A stretch of DNA of 64,000 nucleotides from JBEVOS01 sp044226655 (GCA_044226655.1 JBGAGO010000002.1:620001-684000); one strand, 5' to 3'. Positions 16,314-24,709 are shown, numbered from the stretch's first letter. Program-made: numbers and translations. Notes: generated by a model not told the origin, from the sequence alone.

Positions 16314-16903
16314 GCGTGGATGCGGAAACGCAAGCGTTCTACGACGCTGAAGCCAAAGCCTACGCCGAACGCTTCAGCACGGGGCGCCCGCTCAAAGCGC
16401 TCGCCGCCTTTCGCGAAAGCCTGCCCGACCGCGCGCACGTTCTGGAGCTGGGCTGCGGCGCAGGGCAGGACGCGGCGGTGCTGCGCGACCTTGGCTGCGC
16501 CGTGACCTGCATGGACGCCTCGCCGGGCCTCGCGGCGGTCGCGCGCGAGCGCTTCGGGCTCGACGTGCGCGTTGGCGATTTCGAAACGCTGGACGATGTC
16601 GAGCTATATGACGGCGTGTGGGCCAACGCCTCGCTGCATCACGCCACGACCGACCGCCTGCCCGCCATCTTCGCGCGCATCCGCCGCGCGCTGAAACCGG
16701 GCGGCCTGCTCGAAGCTTCGCTCAAGACCGGCGAGGACCGGCGCGACGCGCTCGGCCGATTTTATTGCGCGATGGATGAGGCGCGGCTGCGCGCGCTCGC
16801 CGCCGCGTTTGACATAGACAGCCTCACCACGCGCGCCGGCGGCGGCTATGACGATGTGGCTGTGGATTGGCTCAAACTGCGCGCACGCAGACCGCGCACT
16901 TAA
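16310..16903 (+). CDS. SAM-dependent methyltransferase, class I
   Basis: 197 residues. Motif I is LELGCGAGQD (about 46-55), the acidic residue after beta-2 is in VTCMDASPG, and motif IV/post-I follows in GVWANASLHH; RRALKPGGLLEASLK is motif VI. These are the features of a UbiE/Tam-like small-molecule methyltransferase. Coupled to the thioesterase pair by an ATGA overlap. Substrate unknown. Confidence 0.88.
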   Translation: MSVDAETQAFYDAEAKAYAERFSTGRPLKALAAFRESLPDRAHVLELGCGAGQDAAVLRDLGCAVTCMDASPGLAAVARERFGLDVRVGDFETLDDVELYDGVWANASLHHATTDRLPAIFARIRRALKPGGLLEASLKTGEDRRDALGRFYCAMDEARLRALAAAFDIDSLTTRAGGGYDDVAVDWLKLRARRPRT

Positions 16904-17199
16904 GTGCGCGGCCGCACCAGCAGGCCGGAGATGAGGCCCAGAAGACCGCCGCCGCCAGCACCGATGATCAGATTGCCGAGATGCTGGCCAGCCTCGCCCT
17001 GAACCAGCGAATAGATCGCGGTCAGCACCGGCTGCGCTTGCTCGAGCTGGGGCAAGCCTTGCGCCGCGCCGACGCCGCCCAGCGCGCCGACGATAGAGCG
17101 GATCAGCACCCCGCCGCCGCCGCGCGTCAGCCCGCCGATGACATTGCCGCCGATGACCCCGCCCAGCGCTTGAACGATCAATGGAATATACGCGTCCAT
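16900..17199 (-). CDS. glycine-rich small membrane protein
   Basis: 99 residues, strongly Gly/Ala/Leu-rich, with GxxxG-type stretches (ALGGVIGGNVIGGLTRGGGG, about 11-30) and two hydrophobic helices near each end. No family is certain; it resembles small Gly-zipper membrane proteins. It is convergent with the methyltransferase, overlapping 4 bases. The ATG at 17197-17199 is preceded by GGGAGGC. Confidence 0.65.
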   Translation of the reverse strand: MDAYIPLIVQALGGVIGGNVIGGLTRGGGGVLIRSIVGALGGVGAAQGLPQLEQAQPVLTAIYSLVQGEAGQHLGNLIIGAGGGGLLGLISGLLVRPRT

Positions 17200-17424
17200 G
17201 GCTCGCCTCCCGCGGCCGGTCCTGACGCCGGATCCGCAACGCCAGCCTAGCGCGCGCCGACCGGCCCGCCACGCCGTACGCGCAGAACGCGCAACGCAGG
17301 CGCGGTATACGCTGGTGTTGCACTGCAACAGTGTGTGTGGCGCAAATGGCACGCACTCGTCCAATTCGGGAATCCGTCCGCTTGTTCAGATGCTTGCGCC
17401 CGGCAAAGCCGCCAGTGTCAGAGC

Positions 17425-18063
17425 GTGGCTGCTTCCGCCCCTCCCCGCGCGTCCGAGGACGATCGCTTCGCCCCGCTGGTCGACGCTGTGCTGACCGCCG
17501 CCGCGCGCGAAACGCGTTGGCGCCGGGCGCTGCTGGCGATGATCGCGCCGCGCCATGGCGAGCTGATCGTCGAACTCGGCGCAGGCCCGGGCGCGATGGC
17601 CCACATGATCGCGGACGCCAATCCCGCCGCCAGCGTGCTGGTGATCGATGAGGATGCAGAAGCGCTGGCCCGCGAAGACGCGCGTGCGCGCGAAGCCGGC
17701 CGCCGCATCGCGTTCATGCGCGGCGCGGCGCGGGACGTCCAAGCGCTGACGGCGCGGCGCGCGCCGACCAAAATCGTCGCGAGCTTGGCGCTGACGCGCG
17801 CGAGCGCACGTGAGAAGTTTGTCATACTCGACGCCGCGCATCGCAGCTTGCGTGAGGACGGCGCGATCTATTGTGCGGAGTTCGGCGCGCAAACCACGCC
17901 GCTGATGCGCGCTTTATTCCGCGCCTTCCATGAAACGCCTGCGCCGGAGCACGGCGCGTTGGCGCGCACGATGCGGGAAGCGGGCTTCAAAGCTGTGGAT
18001 GAATCCAGCCGCTTCGAGACCGTGACAGGCGCAATTGCGCTTTATAGCGCGCGCGTGCGCTGA
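17425..18063 (+). CDS. SAM-dependent methyltransferase-like protein
   Basis: 212 residues from GTG 17425. Motif I is VELGAGPGAMAH, then VLVIDEDAEAL; RSLREDGAIYCAEFG is the late strand. It resembles the UbiE fold but is divergent. An ATG at 17335 would add 30 residues unlike the family. Substrate unknown. Confidence 0.75.
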   Translation: MAASAPPRASEDDRFAPLVDAVLTAAARETRWRRALLAMIAPRHGELIVELGAGPGAMAHMIADANPAASVLVIDEDAEALAREDARAREAGRRIAFMRGAARDVQALTARRAPTKIVASLALTRASAREKFVILDAAHRSLREDGAIYCAEFGAQTTPLMRALFRAFHETPAPEHGALARTMREAGFKAVDESSRFETVTGAIALYSARVR

Positions 18064-18141
18064 CAATTCATTGACGCCTTTGTGGCGCCGCACATAGCTT
18101 CGTGCTTTAGTCCGAACTCGTCAGGTGGGACCCGCTTTTTC

Positions 18142-18915
18142 ATGATCGCCATTCGCATCGTCTGCGCTTGGGATAGCCTTGACCGGGCGCATGAAATGGA
18201 ACGTCGCCTCGGCGCCGAAGGCCATGTGGTCTCGGTGGCGTGCGGACTTGCGGCGCTCGATGATCTTGAGAACCGCAGCGATGCGCGCGAGTGCCTCGTG
18301 TGCCTGTGGTCCGAATACGCGATCGACAGCAGCTTCGTGTGGCAATGGATCGATGCGACCGATCCGGCGATGATCGTGGAGCTGCGGCTGGGCGACAGCG
18401 CGCCCCACATGAAGAACCGCCACGAGGAGCCGATCGATTTCACGCGCTGGCGCGGCGATCGCGGCAATGCCTGCTGGAAAGAGTTCGAACAACGCATCCG
18501 GCGCGTCAGCGCCGGCGAAATCGGCGGGCCGCGCATCGAGCCGGTCCGCGCCGCCATCGCGTTCTCGATGCTCGCCGCGCTGGTCACGGGCGTTGCGGTC
18601 GGCGTGCGCATGTTCGACGCGCCGGACACGCAAACCGCCGCCGCCTCGACCACACCGACGGCGCCCGTCCTTCCCACCGATCCCGCGACCAATCACATGG
18701 GCGGCCTGGATGCGAGCCTGCCCTACGTCGAGCCGGCCGATGCGGACGATTTGGAGCCGTTCCATCGCGGCCGTTTGATCCGCGCCCGCGCGCTGCCGGT
18801 CTCGCCCGGCGCCGATCTGACGCTCGCGGATGCGAACCTGCGCGCGCCGATGACGTTCCGCGACCGCTCTTTGCTGGATGGCCTGCTGTCGCCCTTCCGC
18901 AGCGAACGCGAATAG
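18142..18915 (+). CDS. membrane protein with a degenerate TIR-like domain
   Basis: 257 residues. Residues 1-130 follow the layout of bacterial TIR domains: RIVCAWDSLDRAHEMERRL, then VCLWSEYAIDSSFVW, then MIVELRLGD..P and the IDFTRWRGD box near the end. A single transmembrane helix (about 138-158, AAIAFSMLAALVTGVAVGV) and a Pro/Ala-rich extracytoplasmic tail follow. The usual catalytic glutamate after SxWVxxE appears to be Trp/Ile (SSFVWQWI), so NADase activity is doubtful. It may be a membrane sensor or scaffold. Confidence 0.6.
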   Translation: MIAIRIVCAWDSLDRAHEMERRLGAEGHVVSVACGLAALDDLENRSDARECLVCLWSEYAIDSSFVWQWIDATDPAMIVELRLGDSAPHMKNRHEEPIDFTRWRGDRGNACWKEFEQRIRRVSAGEIGGPRIEPVRAAIAFSMLAALVTGVAVGVRMFDAPDTQTAAASTTPTAPVLPTDPATNHMGGLDASLPYVEPADADDLEPFHRGRLIRARALPVSPGADLTLADANLRAPMTFRDRSLLDGLLSPFRSERE

Positions 18916-18949
18916 ACGCCCCACGCGCGAAGCATCATGCGTCCCACGC

Positions 18950-19420
18950 TCAGGTCGCGCGTTCCTTATCGACCTTGCGCGCGCGCAGCCAATGCAGGAT
19001 CGCCCAGGAATGGGCCTCGTGGCGCACCTTGAAAATCGCTTCGACGGCGGAGGTCCAGATCAGCGTATGATCGGGCTCGGTCGGCTCGTTGTCGGCCGCC
19101 GAGAGCTCGACCTCATAAAACGTCGCCAATGAATTGCGCGGCTCATTGCGATTGACCCAATATTGGCCCGCCCGCCCGATCACCTGCGTCGGCCAAACTG
19201 TAAGGCCGGTTTCTTCGAGATATTCGCGCATCAGCGCGGCGGCTTCATCTTCATCGGCTTCGACGCCGCCGCCCGGCAGATCATACTCGAACGGCGCTTC
19301 GCGGCCGATGCGCACCAGAGCAATCGTGTCGCCGCGCGGACAAACGCCATACGCGGTGGGACGCTCCGCATAGGTGAGCCCGGGCTGCGTCTTGCCGAAC
19401 TGGAGTGCGAAACGCGTCAT
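18950..19420 (-). CDS. Nudix hydrolase
   Basis: 156 residues. The Nudix box is a perfect G-x5-E-x7-REYLEETGL match at about 71-93. The start at MTRFALQFGK is chosen over an upstream ATG that would add 41 residues lying over the divergent SDR promoter. It resembles ADP-ribose/dNTP-type MutT enzymes; the substrate cannot be assigned. Divergent from the SDR gene. Confidence 0.92.
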   Translation of the reverse strand: MTRFALQFGKTQPGLTYAERPTAYGVCPRGDTIALVRIGREAPFEYDLPGGGVEADEDEAAALMREYLEETGLTVWPTQVIGRAGQYWVNRNEPRNSLATFYEVELSAADNEPTEPDHTLIWTSAVEAIFKVRHEAHSWAILHWLRARKVDKERAT

Positions 19421-19535
19421 GCGACGAGCGTTATAGGCGCGAATTGTGCGCTGCGAAACGGGGGGATGCGCGCATCCCGACTTTCGCGCCGAGCGCGACT
19501 TGAACCGCCGCCGCACCCGTGCGCTAACAAAGGCC

Positions 19536-20342
19536 ATGGACACCTCCTCGCGCTATGGCGGCGGCCCGCTCAATCCGGTGGCCTTGGTCACCGGCGCGGC
19601 CTCGGGCATTGGCCGCGCGGCGGCGAACCGTCTGTGCGCGCTGGCGACGGGCGGGCTGATCCTGATCGATCATGACGAAGCGCTGCTGTCGGAAACCGCC
19701 GACCACCTCCCCCACCCGCCCGAACGCGTCTCGACGCTGTGCATCGACGTCGCCGACGAAGCGCGCTGGGAGCAGGTGCGCGATTTCGTCGGCGCGCATT
19801 ATGGGCGGCTCGATTGGGGCGTGGTCAGCGCCGGCATCGCGCACGCCGCGCCGATCACTGAGATGAGCTTCGACGATTGGCGCCATGTCATGGCGGTCAA
19901 TCTCGACGGCGCGTTTCTCTCGCTGCGCGCGATGATGCCGTTCATGCGCGCCAACGAACATGGCGGCGCGATCGTGCTGCTGGGCTCGGCCTCTGGCCTC
20001 AAGGCAGAGCCGGGCGTGGCCGCCTATGGCGCATCGAAAGCGGCGCTGCTGCAGCTCATGCGCGTGGCCGCGCGCGAGGGCGCGCCCGACCATATCCGCG
20101 TCAACGCCATCGCGCCTGGCGGCGTCGAAACGCCGATGTGGAGCAATGTGCCGATGTTTCAGGACCTAGTGCGCGAGACCGGCAGCGAGCGCGCCGCGTT
20201 CGATCGCATCGCGCAGGAAGCCACGCCGCTCGGCCGTTACGCCGCCGCCGACGATATCGCCCGGCTGATCGAAATGCTGCTGGTCGATCCCGCGCCGATC
20301 ACGGGTGCTGTCATCGTGGCCGATGGCGGCTACACGATCTAA
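19536..20342 (+). CDS. short-chain dehydrogenase/reductase
   Basis: 268 residues. The cofactor motif TGAASGIG is at about 20-27, the NAG-equivalent is VSAGIAH, catalytic Ser is in GSASG, and Y-x-x-x-K is YGASK; the C-terminal PITGAVIVADGGYTI is typical. It is a classical SDR oxidoreductase; substrate unknown. The DUF4282 gene follows 38 bases later. Confidence 0.92.
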   Translation: MDTSSRYGGGPLNPVALVTGAASGIGRAAANRLCALATGGLILIDHDEALLSETADHLPHPPERVSTLCIDVADEARWEQVRDFVGAHYGRLDWGVVSAGIAHAAPITEMSFDDWRHVMAVNLDGAFLSLRAMMPFMRANEHGGAIVLLGSASGLKAEPGVAAYGASKAALLQLMRVAAREGAPDHIRVNAIAPGGVETPMWSNVPMFQDLVRETGSERAAFDRIAQEATPLGRYAAADDIARLIEMLLVDPAPITGAVIVADGGYTI

Positions 20343-20380
20343 ACACACGGCGATTCCATCACGTGTCAGAGGGAAGCGGG

Positions 20381-20713
20381 ATGCACGCAATCATCGAACG
20401 GTTCTGGGGCTTCGACAAATTGCTCGGGCCGGTGCTGGTCAAGATCATCTATTATCTGGGGCTGGCGGCGATCGCGCTCGGCGTGTTCTTCGCGATGCTG
20501 GGCGGCTTGTTCATGCTGCCGAACTCCGCGATCGGCGGGCTGGGCATGCTGCTGGTGGCGCCGGTCGTGGGCGCGGTGGCGCTCGTCTATTGGCGCTTTC
20601 TCTGCGAGATTTTCATCCTCGCGTTCGAGACCTACAACCGGCTCGGCGAGATCCGCGACCGCCTGCCCGCGCCGCACGGCGCGCCGCCGCCGAACGAAGC
20701 GCCGCTGTTCTAG
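20381..20713 (+). CDS. DUF4282-like small membrane protein
   Basis: 110 residues. Two hydrophobic helices (about 20-45 and 55-82), then ETYNRLGEIRDRL and a Pro-rich tail. The FDKLLGPVLVKIIYYLGL opening and FLCEIFILAFETYNRL ending match the DUF4282 pattern. Function unknown. GAGGGAAGCGGG precedes the ATG. Confidence 0.8.
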   Translation: MHAIIERFWGFDKLLGPVLVKIIYYLGLAAIALGVFFAMLGGLFMLPNSAIGGLGMLLVAPVVGAVALVYWRFLCEIFILAFETYNRLGEIRDRLPAPHGAPPPNEAPLF

Positions 20714-20714
20714 C

Positions 20715-21077
20715 TTAATCGTTCGCCGCTTCGAGGCGCGGCAGAGCTTGCAGCGCTTCGCACAAGGCCGCGCGCACGCGCGCGAGCTCGGCGCCGATGA
20801 CGCGGCTGTTCGGCGCGCACGCACGCGTTGCGGCCTCCGCCGCTTCGCACGCTTCCGCCAATTGCCAGAGACCCAAGCCGCGCGCAGAGCCCTTCAGCGT
20901 GTGCACCGCGTCGCGCCAGGTATGGATCGGCGCATCGGGAATGATGAGCCGCTCCCACAGCATGGCCTGGCCGCGAAACAGCAGCACGATCTCCGCCTGA
21001 AGGGCGCGGTCATCGCCCGTCATGTGGCGGAAGTGCTCTTCGTCGAGGACTTTTGCGAGCGTCATCGGGCGCATCAT
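20715..21077 (-). CDS. histidine phosphotransfer (HPt) domain protein
   Basis: 120 residues, all helical, with the HPt motif HTLKGSARGLG; the phospho-accepting His is residue 59. A free HPt protein passes phosphate between hybrid kinases and response regulators, and the window's hybrid kinase at 56347 shows this cell uses such relays. The next codon after the start is also ATG. Its partner is unknown. Convergent with the DUF4282 gene, 1 base apart. Confidence 0.88.
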   Translation of the reverse strand: MMRPMTLAKVLDEEHFRHMTGDDRALQAEIVLLFRGQAMLWERLIIPDAPIHTWRDAVHTLKGSARGLGLWQLAEACEAAEAATRACAPNSRVIGAELARVRAALCEALQALPRLEAAND

Positions 21078-21132
21078 GCTCCAAACTCCGGCAGCATGAT
21101 GACATTGGATTAAGACGGCGTTGACGATTGTC

Positions 21133-21831
21133 TCAGGGAATCGCGGCGACGCCGATAATGACGCGATGCAGCATCGCAAATGCGAGATAGAGCACGAGCG
21201 CGAGCAGGATGCGCCACCACATTTCGCCGAGCACGAAGCGGTTGCGGCCCTGCGCGATCGCGACGAACGGAATGTTCGAGGTCGCCGTCGCGAACCGCGC
21301 CCAGCCTTCCGGATTGCGCGCCGCCGCCTTGCGATCGATCGAGCGCGCGCCGAACAGCGCCATCAGGCCCAGCCCGCCGAACAGCATCGGCGCGAACCGT
21401 TCGCCATTGGTCAGCAGATGCGCCAGCGCCCAGATGGCGACGCCCCAGAGAAAGGGATGGCGCGTGACGCGAAGGATGCCTTTGGCCGGCTCGTCCGTGT
21501 TCAAGAGCCCGCTGCCGCCGACGAGGGTGGGCCCCGGCGTCGTCAGCCCGACGACGGCGAACAAGAACGAAATCAGCATCAGGCCCTGCGCGGCGTGGCG
21601 GGTCCAGGCCGGCGGCGTCCAATAAGGGGCGTTGAGCGTGTTCCAGGGATCGGCGCGCATCGCGCCGAAGGCCCAGATCAGCCAGACGAAGATCGCAAGC
21701 GAGGCCAGCGAGAACAGCCCGCGATAAGGCTGCTCCCCGATCCGGCCCACGACGGCGGCGCGCAGGCCCGTCGCGGCCAGCCCCACATGCAAAAGGATGA
21801 AGGCGGCCAGGGCCGCCGTGAACGCGCTCAT
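21133..21831 (-). CDS. NnrU family membrane protein
   Basis: 232 residues, about six transmembrane helices. The RVTRHPFLWGVAIWALAHLL motif (about 122-141) is the conserved NnrU/isoprenylcysteine-methyltransferase-like signature, and NTDEPAKGILRVTRHP fits NnrU. NnrU was first noted in denitrification clusters, but no denitrification genes are here. The chosen start (MSAFTAAL) matches the family. Confidence 0.88.
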   Translation of the reverse strand: MSAFTAALAAFILLHVGLAATGLRAAVVGRIGEQPYRGLFSLASLAIFVWLIWAFGAMRADPWNTLNAPYWTPPAWTRHAAQGLMLISFLFAVVGLTTPGPTLVGGSGLLNTDEPAKGILRVTRHPFLWGVAIWALAHLLTNGERFAPMLFGGLGLMALFGARSIDRKAAARNPEGWARFATATSNIPFVAIAQGRNRFVLGEMWWRILLALVLYLAFAMLHRVIIGVAAIP

Positions 21832-21894
21832 CGCCTGCCTCCCTTTTGCGCAGAGCCTGCGGCGCTGCGTCAGGGAAGACAAGCGAAGCTGGAA

Positions 21895-21990
21895 TTACTT
21901 GGAGCTGGTCGTCCAGGACACCACGCCCAGCACCACGCCAAACGTCGCCATCGCGCCGACGACGAACCAAACGAACGGATCAACGATCAT
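21895..21990 (-). CDS. 31-residue membrane miniprotein
   Basis: The frame MIVDPFVWFVVGAMATFG... ends WTTSSK. It is one hydrophobic helix with a short polar tail, preceded on the minus strand by a strong Shine-Dalgarno (GGGAGG, 7 nt before the ATG). It sits 64 bp upstream of nnrU on the same strand. The good ribosome site and clean membrane helix support translation. Function unknown. Confidence 0.6.
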   Translation of the reverse strand: MIVDPFVWFVVGAMATFGVVLGVVSWTTSSK

Positions 21991-22019
21991 AAGGGCCTCC
22001 CAACAGGAAGACCGCAGCG

Positions 22020-22220
22020 TCAGGCGGGATGGTCGGCCTGGCTTTGACCCGGCTCAAACCCGCGCGCGCCGAGCGCCGGAAGCGCCGCCCCGCAGCGCGC
22101 GCCTTGCGCCAGCAGAAGTGCGATCGTGGCCGCTTGCAGGAGGACGATTAGCGCCAGCGCCGCGATCGCCAGCGTCACGACGCGCTTCAACGGCTTCGGA
22201 ACCAGCGCAGAGAAATCCAT
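22020..22220 (-). CDS. small single-helix membrane protein (66 aa)
   Basis: Begins MDFSALVPKPLKRVV; one transmembrane helix (about 14-38, LAIAALALIVLLQAATIALLLA) and a polar tail. A GGGGGCGGG stretch precedes the ATG. No family was recognised. It may be co-transcribed with the 31-residue miniprotein and nnrU. Confidence 0.55.
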   Translation of the reverse strand: MDFSALVPKPLKRVVTLAIAALALIVLLQAATIALLLAQGARCGAALPALGARGFEPGQSQADHPA

Positions 22221-22363
22221 CGTCCCGCCCCCAAGGCTTTCGTGCGCACAATTGGACGCCTGGCCGCCAGGACGGCGCCGCGGCCTGACCGGGTTGCTTT
22301 CCCCGCCCCCTTGGCCCATATCCGGCGCCGCTTCGCGGACGACTCGCCTCGTCCCGCCGCGCC

Positions 22364-22440
<77 letters not shown>

Positions 22441-22485
22441 AAAACCAATGACTTAGCAGCGACGGCGCACACTTCGATCGTCGAC

Positions 22486-22503
22486 TTCAACTAAAATTCA
22501 ACT
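22486..22503. repeat. TTCAACT direct repeat, possible integrase arm site
   Basis: TTCAACT occurs at 22486-22492 and 22497-22503, with four A bases between, giving an 11-bp period just inside the left island edge. Short direct repeats in this position are typical of integrase arm-type sites, but no protein is available to test this. Confidence 0.35.
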
Positions 22504-22520
22504 CGGCGCGGCGCTCGCGC

Positions 22521-23276
22521 CTAGACCTTCGCCTTGGGGAGAATTTGTTCTTCAACCCGCCGGATGCCGAGCGGGGAGATGCGCACCGTCCGCGCGTCTT
22601 CGTCGTATTCGAGGAGTCGATCGGCATGCGCGCGCCGGAGAACATCCCGGCGATACACTGATGAGTTCGAGTGTTCGAGCGAAGCCAGCAGCTCGGCCTC
22701 TCCGAGCGGCGCGGTCGATGCGAACAGCAAGAGGAGCGTCTTCTCCAGCATCGTCAGGCTGTTGTCCAAAACGCGCCGCACCGAGCCGGTGTCCCAGATG
22801 AGCGCAACCTCCCTCTCGGACAGAGCCTCCGCCAAGTCCGTCGCCTCGGCGAGCGTCACGCCGTGGAAGACGCGAACCAATTCGGCGACGACCCACTTCG
22901 CCATGTGCAGCACGCATATGGCGTCCATGTGGTTCGGATCGACGTCTCCGCCCACGTGGCCGACATTGCGGTTGTTTCTGATTTCGTAGAGCGAGATGAG
23001 CATGCGCGGAATCTGCACGCGGATGGAGCGCCCGAGCGTGCCGGGCTCCTTCTCCATCTTCGTGCACGCGTCGTAGAAGTTCGACGGCTTGTGCGATTTC
23101 GTCGGGAAACTGTTGTCGGCGTGGCCGCGTATGATGCAGTACGCGACCTCGCACAGCTTCCCGCCGTTCAGCTCGGCTGGCTCCCATCGGCGCTCGCGAA
23201 AGTTCCGCTCGATCTCGCGGTACTTTTCGAAGAGCTCGTCTTCCAGCGATTGCGGGACAAGGCCGAGAAGCTTCAC
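22521..23276 (-). CDS. HEPN-motif protein with C-terminal winged-helix-like region (island gene C)
   Basis: 251 residues from a GTG that overlaps the upstream gene's TGA by 4 bases (GTGA). The N-terminal 150 residues are helical with R-N-N-R-N-V-G-H (about 101-108), an R-x6-H motif as in HEPN RNases, followed by the typical DPNHMDAICVLHMAKWVVAEL helix. The C-terminal 85 residues (LTMLEKTLLLLFASTAPLG... to SPLGIRRVEEQIL) look like a winged helix-turn-helix. I do not recognise the family. Third gene of the tRNA-Lys island operon; a toxin-like RNA-cleaving role is an inference. Confidence 0.65.
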   Translation of the reverse strand: MKLLGLVPQSLEDELFEKYREIERNFRERRWEPAELNGGKLCEVAYCIIRGHADNSFPTKSHKPSNFYDACTKMEKEPGTLGRSIRVQIPRMLISLYEIRNNRNVGHVGGDVDPNHMDAICVLHMAKWVVAELVRVFHGVTLAEATDLAEALSEREVALIWDTGSVRRVLDNSLTMLEKTLLLLFASTAPLGEAELLASLEHSNSSVYRRDVLRRAHADRLLEYDEDARTVRISPLGIRRVEEQILPKAKV

Positions 23277-23815
23277 GCCTTCGCCTTACCCTTGGCCGAC
23301 AAGCTGTGTTCGACAAGATTCTCGCCGGACGACGTGAGCTCGATGTCCTCGCTGTCCGCCGTGTCCAGCCAGCCCATCGTGCCGGCCTGCTGCAGGACGT
23401 TCTTCAGGTCGGCGGGAACCGGCCACATCACGGTTTTGAAGAATGTGAATACGGCCTGCGCCGTCACCTTCTCCATCCCGATGATGTCGCGCAGATAGTA
23501 GACCGCGACGACGCCCTTTTCCTTCACGTTCGTTGGCGCTTTCTCCGCCGCGAAATCCATGGCGGATTGCTTGCCGGCCGGGATAAGGTTGAGCGTCTTG
23601 TCCATCGCGATGATGGTCTTCGCCTTCTTCGTCGCCTTCGCCTTTGTGGCGGCGGGAGCGGCCATCGGCGCAGCGGGCGTGGCGGCTGGCGCTGCTGCTG
23701 GAATGGGCACGCCGCCGTACTTCAGGTGAACCCATGCCAACACGCGGCTGCGCTCATCAGCCTGGAGCGGATCGAGCGCATCCTCGATCGCCTTAATTGC
23801 TTCGCCTTCGCTCAT
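23273..23815 (-). CDS. island gene B: Ala/Lys-rich linker plus winged-helix-like domain
   Basis: 180 residues, unrecognised. A short acidic helical head (1-32, MSEGEAIKAIEDALDPL) is joined by a low-complexity Ala/Pro/Lys linker (about 38-70) to a C-terminal domain (VVAVYYLRDIIGMEKVTAQAV... IELTSSGENLVEHSL) that reads as a winged helix. Its ATG directly abuts the stop of gene A (TAG|ATG), and its stop overlaps gene C. The linker suggests a flexible two-domain DNA- or protein-binding adaptor. Confidence 0.6.
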   Translation of the reverse strand: MSEGEAIKAIEDALDPLQADERSRVLAWVHLKYGGVPIPAAAPAATPAAPMAAPAATKAKATKKAKTIIAMDKTLNLIPAGKQSAMDFAAEKAPTNVKEKGVVAVYYLRDIIGMEKVTAQAVFTFFKTVMWPVPADLKNVLQQAGTMGWLDTADSEDIELTSSGENLVEHSLSAKGKAKA

Positions 23816-24592
23816 CTACGTTCCTTTCGCTTTCACATTCGGGCCTGTCGTGTAGCCCCACACAGTTTTTCCGTTCGCTTCGACCTCATCACGGCTTAGG
23901 CGCCCTTTGCGCACCGCGCCGAGGAAATACCCAGGCAAGCTTGTCCGCGGGACCAAGATCGCCTCCTTTCGGAAGCGCTTCTGCACGTCCGCCATCGTGC
24001 GCGGCTCATTGAAGTATCCCTCGTCAATCCAACGCTCGAATGTCGCCGCAAGGTTGCCGGTCTTTCCCGCTATCTTCCGCGTCCGCTTCGGCTCAGCGCC
24101 GCCGTCGCCCTCGTCGTCGTCTGACGACGGCTCGAACTCGACGGGATCATCTCTGTCGGCTTTTCGGACGTGCTTCCGTCCGGCCACACGCGAGCGGCGC
24201 AGCGTGATCCGCCCGTCTCCGCCGCTTAGCTCCGCCTCGACAGCGGGCAGGCTCGTCGCGCGAATAGAATATCTGCCTTCACGCTCGGAGAGATGATGGC
24301 TCTCTGCCAGGCCGCTCAACGTTGGGCGAACACTCCCGCCCGGTATGCCGGTCGCAGATTCAATGTCGCCCGGCCGCGCATCGCTCGCGATGGCCTCGTC
24401 CGTGACGAAGCGCCAGCCCTGCAGGGCCACGAGATAGACCAAGATTTTCGCCTTGTTCGAGAGGGCCGCGAACGCAGGCGTGAAGTGAATCTCCTTCGCC
24501 TCCACGTCGTACCGCACGAAGGGGCCGACAATCCGCTCGATCACCGCCTCGTCGAGCGCGCCTTTCTCGGCCACTAGGTCCTTAAGAGCCAT
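23816..24592 (-). CDS. island gene A: winged-helix protein of unknown family
   Basis: 258 residues, first gene of the island operon. Residues about 40-115 form a likely winged helix: LSNKAKILVYLVALQGW, then GDIESATGIPGGSVRPTLSGL and a GRYSI wing. A highly charged linker (about 130-170, DDPVEFEPSSDDDEGDGG) leads to a second helical domain (ATFERWIDEGYF...FRKEAILVPRTSLPGYFLGAV). A strong Shine-Dalgarno (GGAGG, 7 nt) precedes the ATG. It could be the operon's autoregulator or sensor; no family name is justified. Confidence 0.6.
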   Translation of the reverse strand: MALKDLVAEKGALDEAVIERIVGPFVRYDVEAKEIHFTPAFAALSNKAKILVYLVALQGWRFVTDEAIASDARPGDIESATGIPGGSVRPTLSGLAESHHLSEREGRYSIRATSLPAVEAELSGGDGRITLRRSRVAGRKHVRKADRDDPVEFEPSSDDDEGDGGAEPKRTRKIAGKTGNLAATFERWIDEGYFNEPRTMADVQKRFRKEAILVPRTSLPGYFLGAVRKGRLSRDEVEANGKTVWGYTTGPNVKAKGT

Positions 24593-24608
24593 TTCTTGCC
24601 TCCGATTA

Positions 24609-24631
24609 ACGCATAAACTAATACACGCATA
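24609..24631 (-). promoter_or_regulatory. ACGCATA direct repeats upstream of island operon
   Basis: ACGCATA at 24609-24615 and 24625-24631 (16-bp period) in an AT-rich stretch directly before gene A. This may be an operator of the winged-helix protein A or an integrase arm site; the sequence alone does not separate the two. Confidence 0.35.
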
Positions 24632-24666
24632 CACGGGGATCAAGAGGTGAACGCGCCAGAGACGAA

Positions 24667-24709
24667 TTAATCAGCGGGTCCAAGGTTCGAATCCTTGTAC
24701 ACTCACCAT
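24667..24709. repeat. attR-type repeat (duplicate of tRNA-Lys 3' end)
   Basis: Copy of 22398-22440 with one substitution. Without the 5' half it cannot form a tRNA. It closes the 2.27-kb island at its far end; vertically inherited-looking genes resume at 24858. Confidence 0.85.

Noticed and set aside
24667..24709. Second tRNA-Lys gene
   Set aside because: Only the 3' half is present, without D arm or 5' acceptor strand; it is an attachment-site copy.
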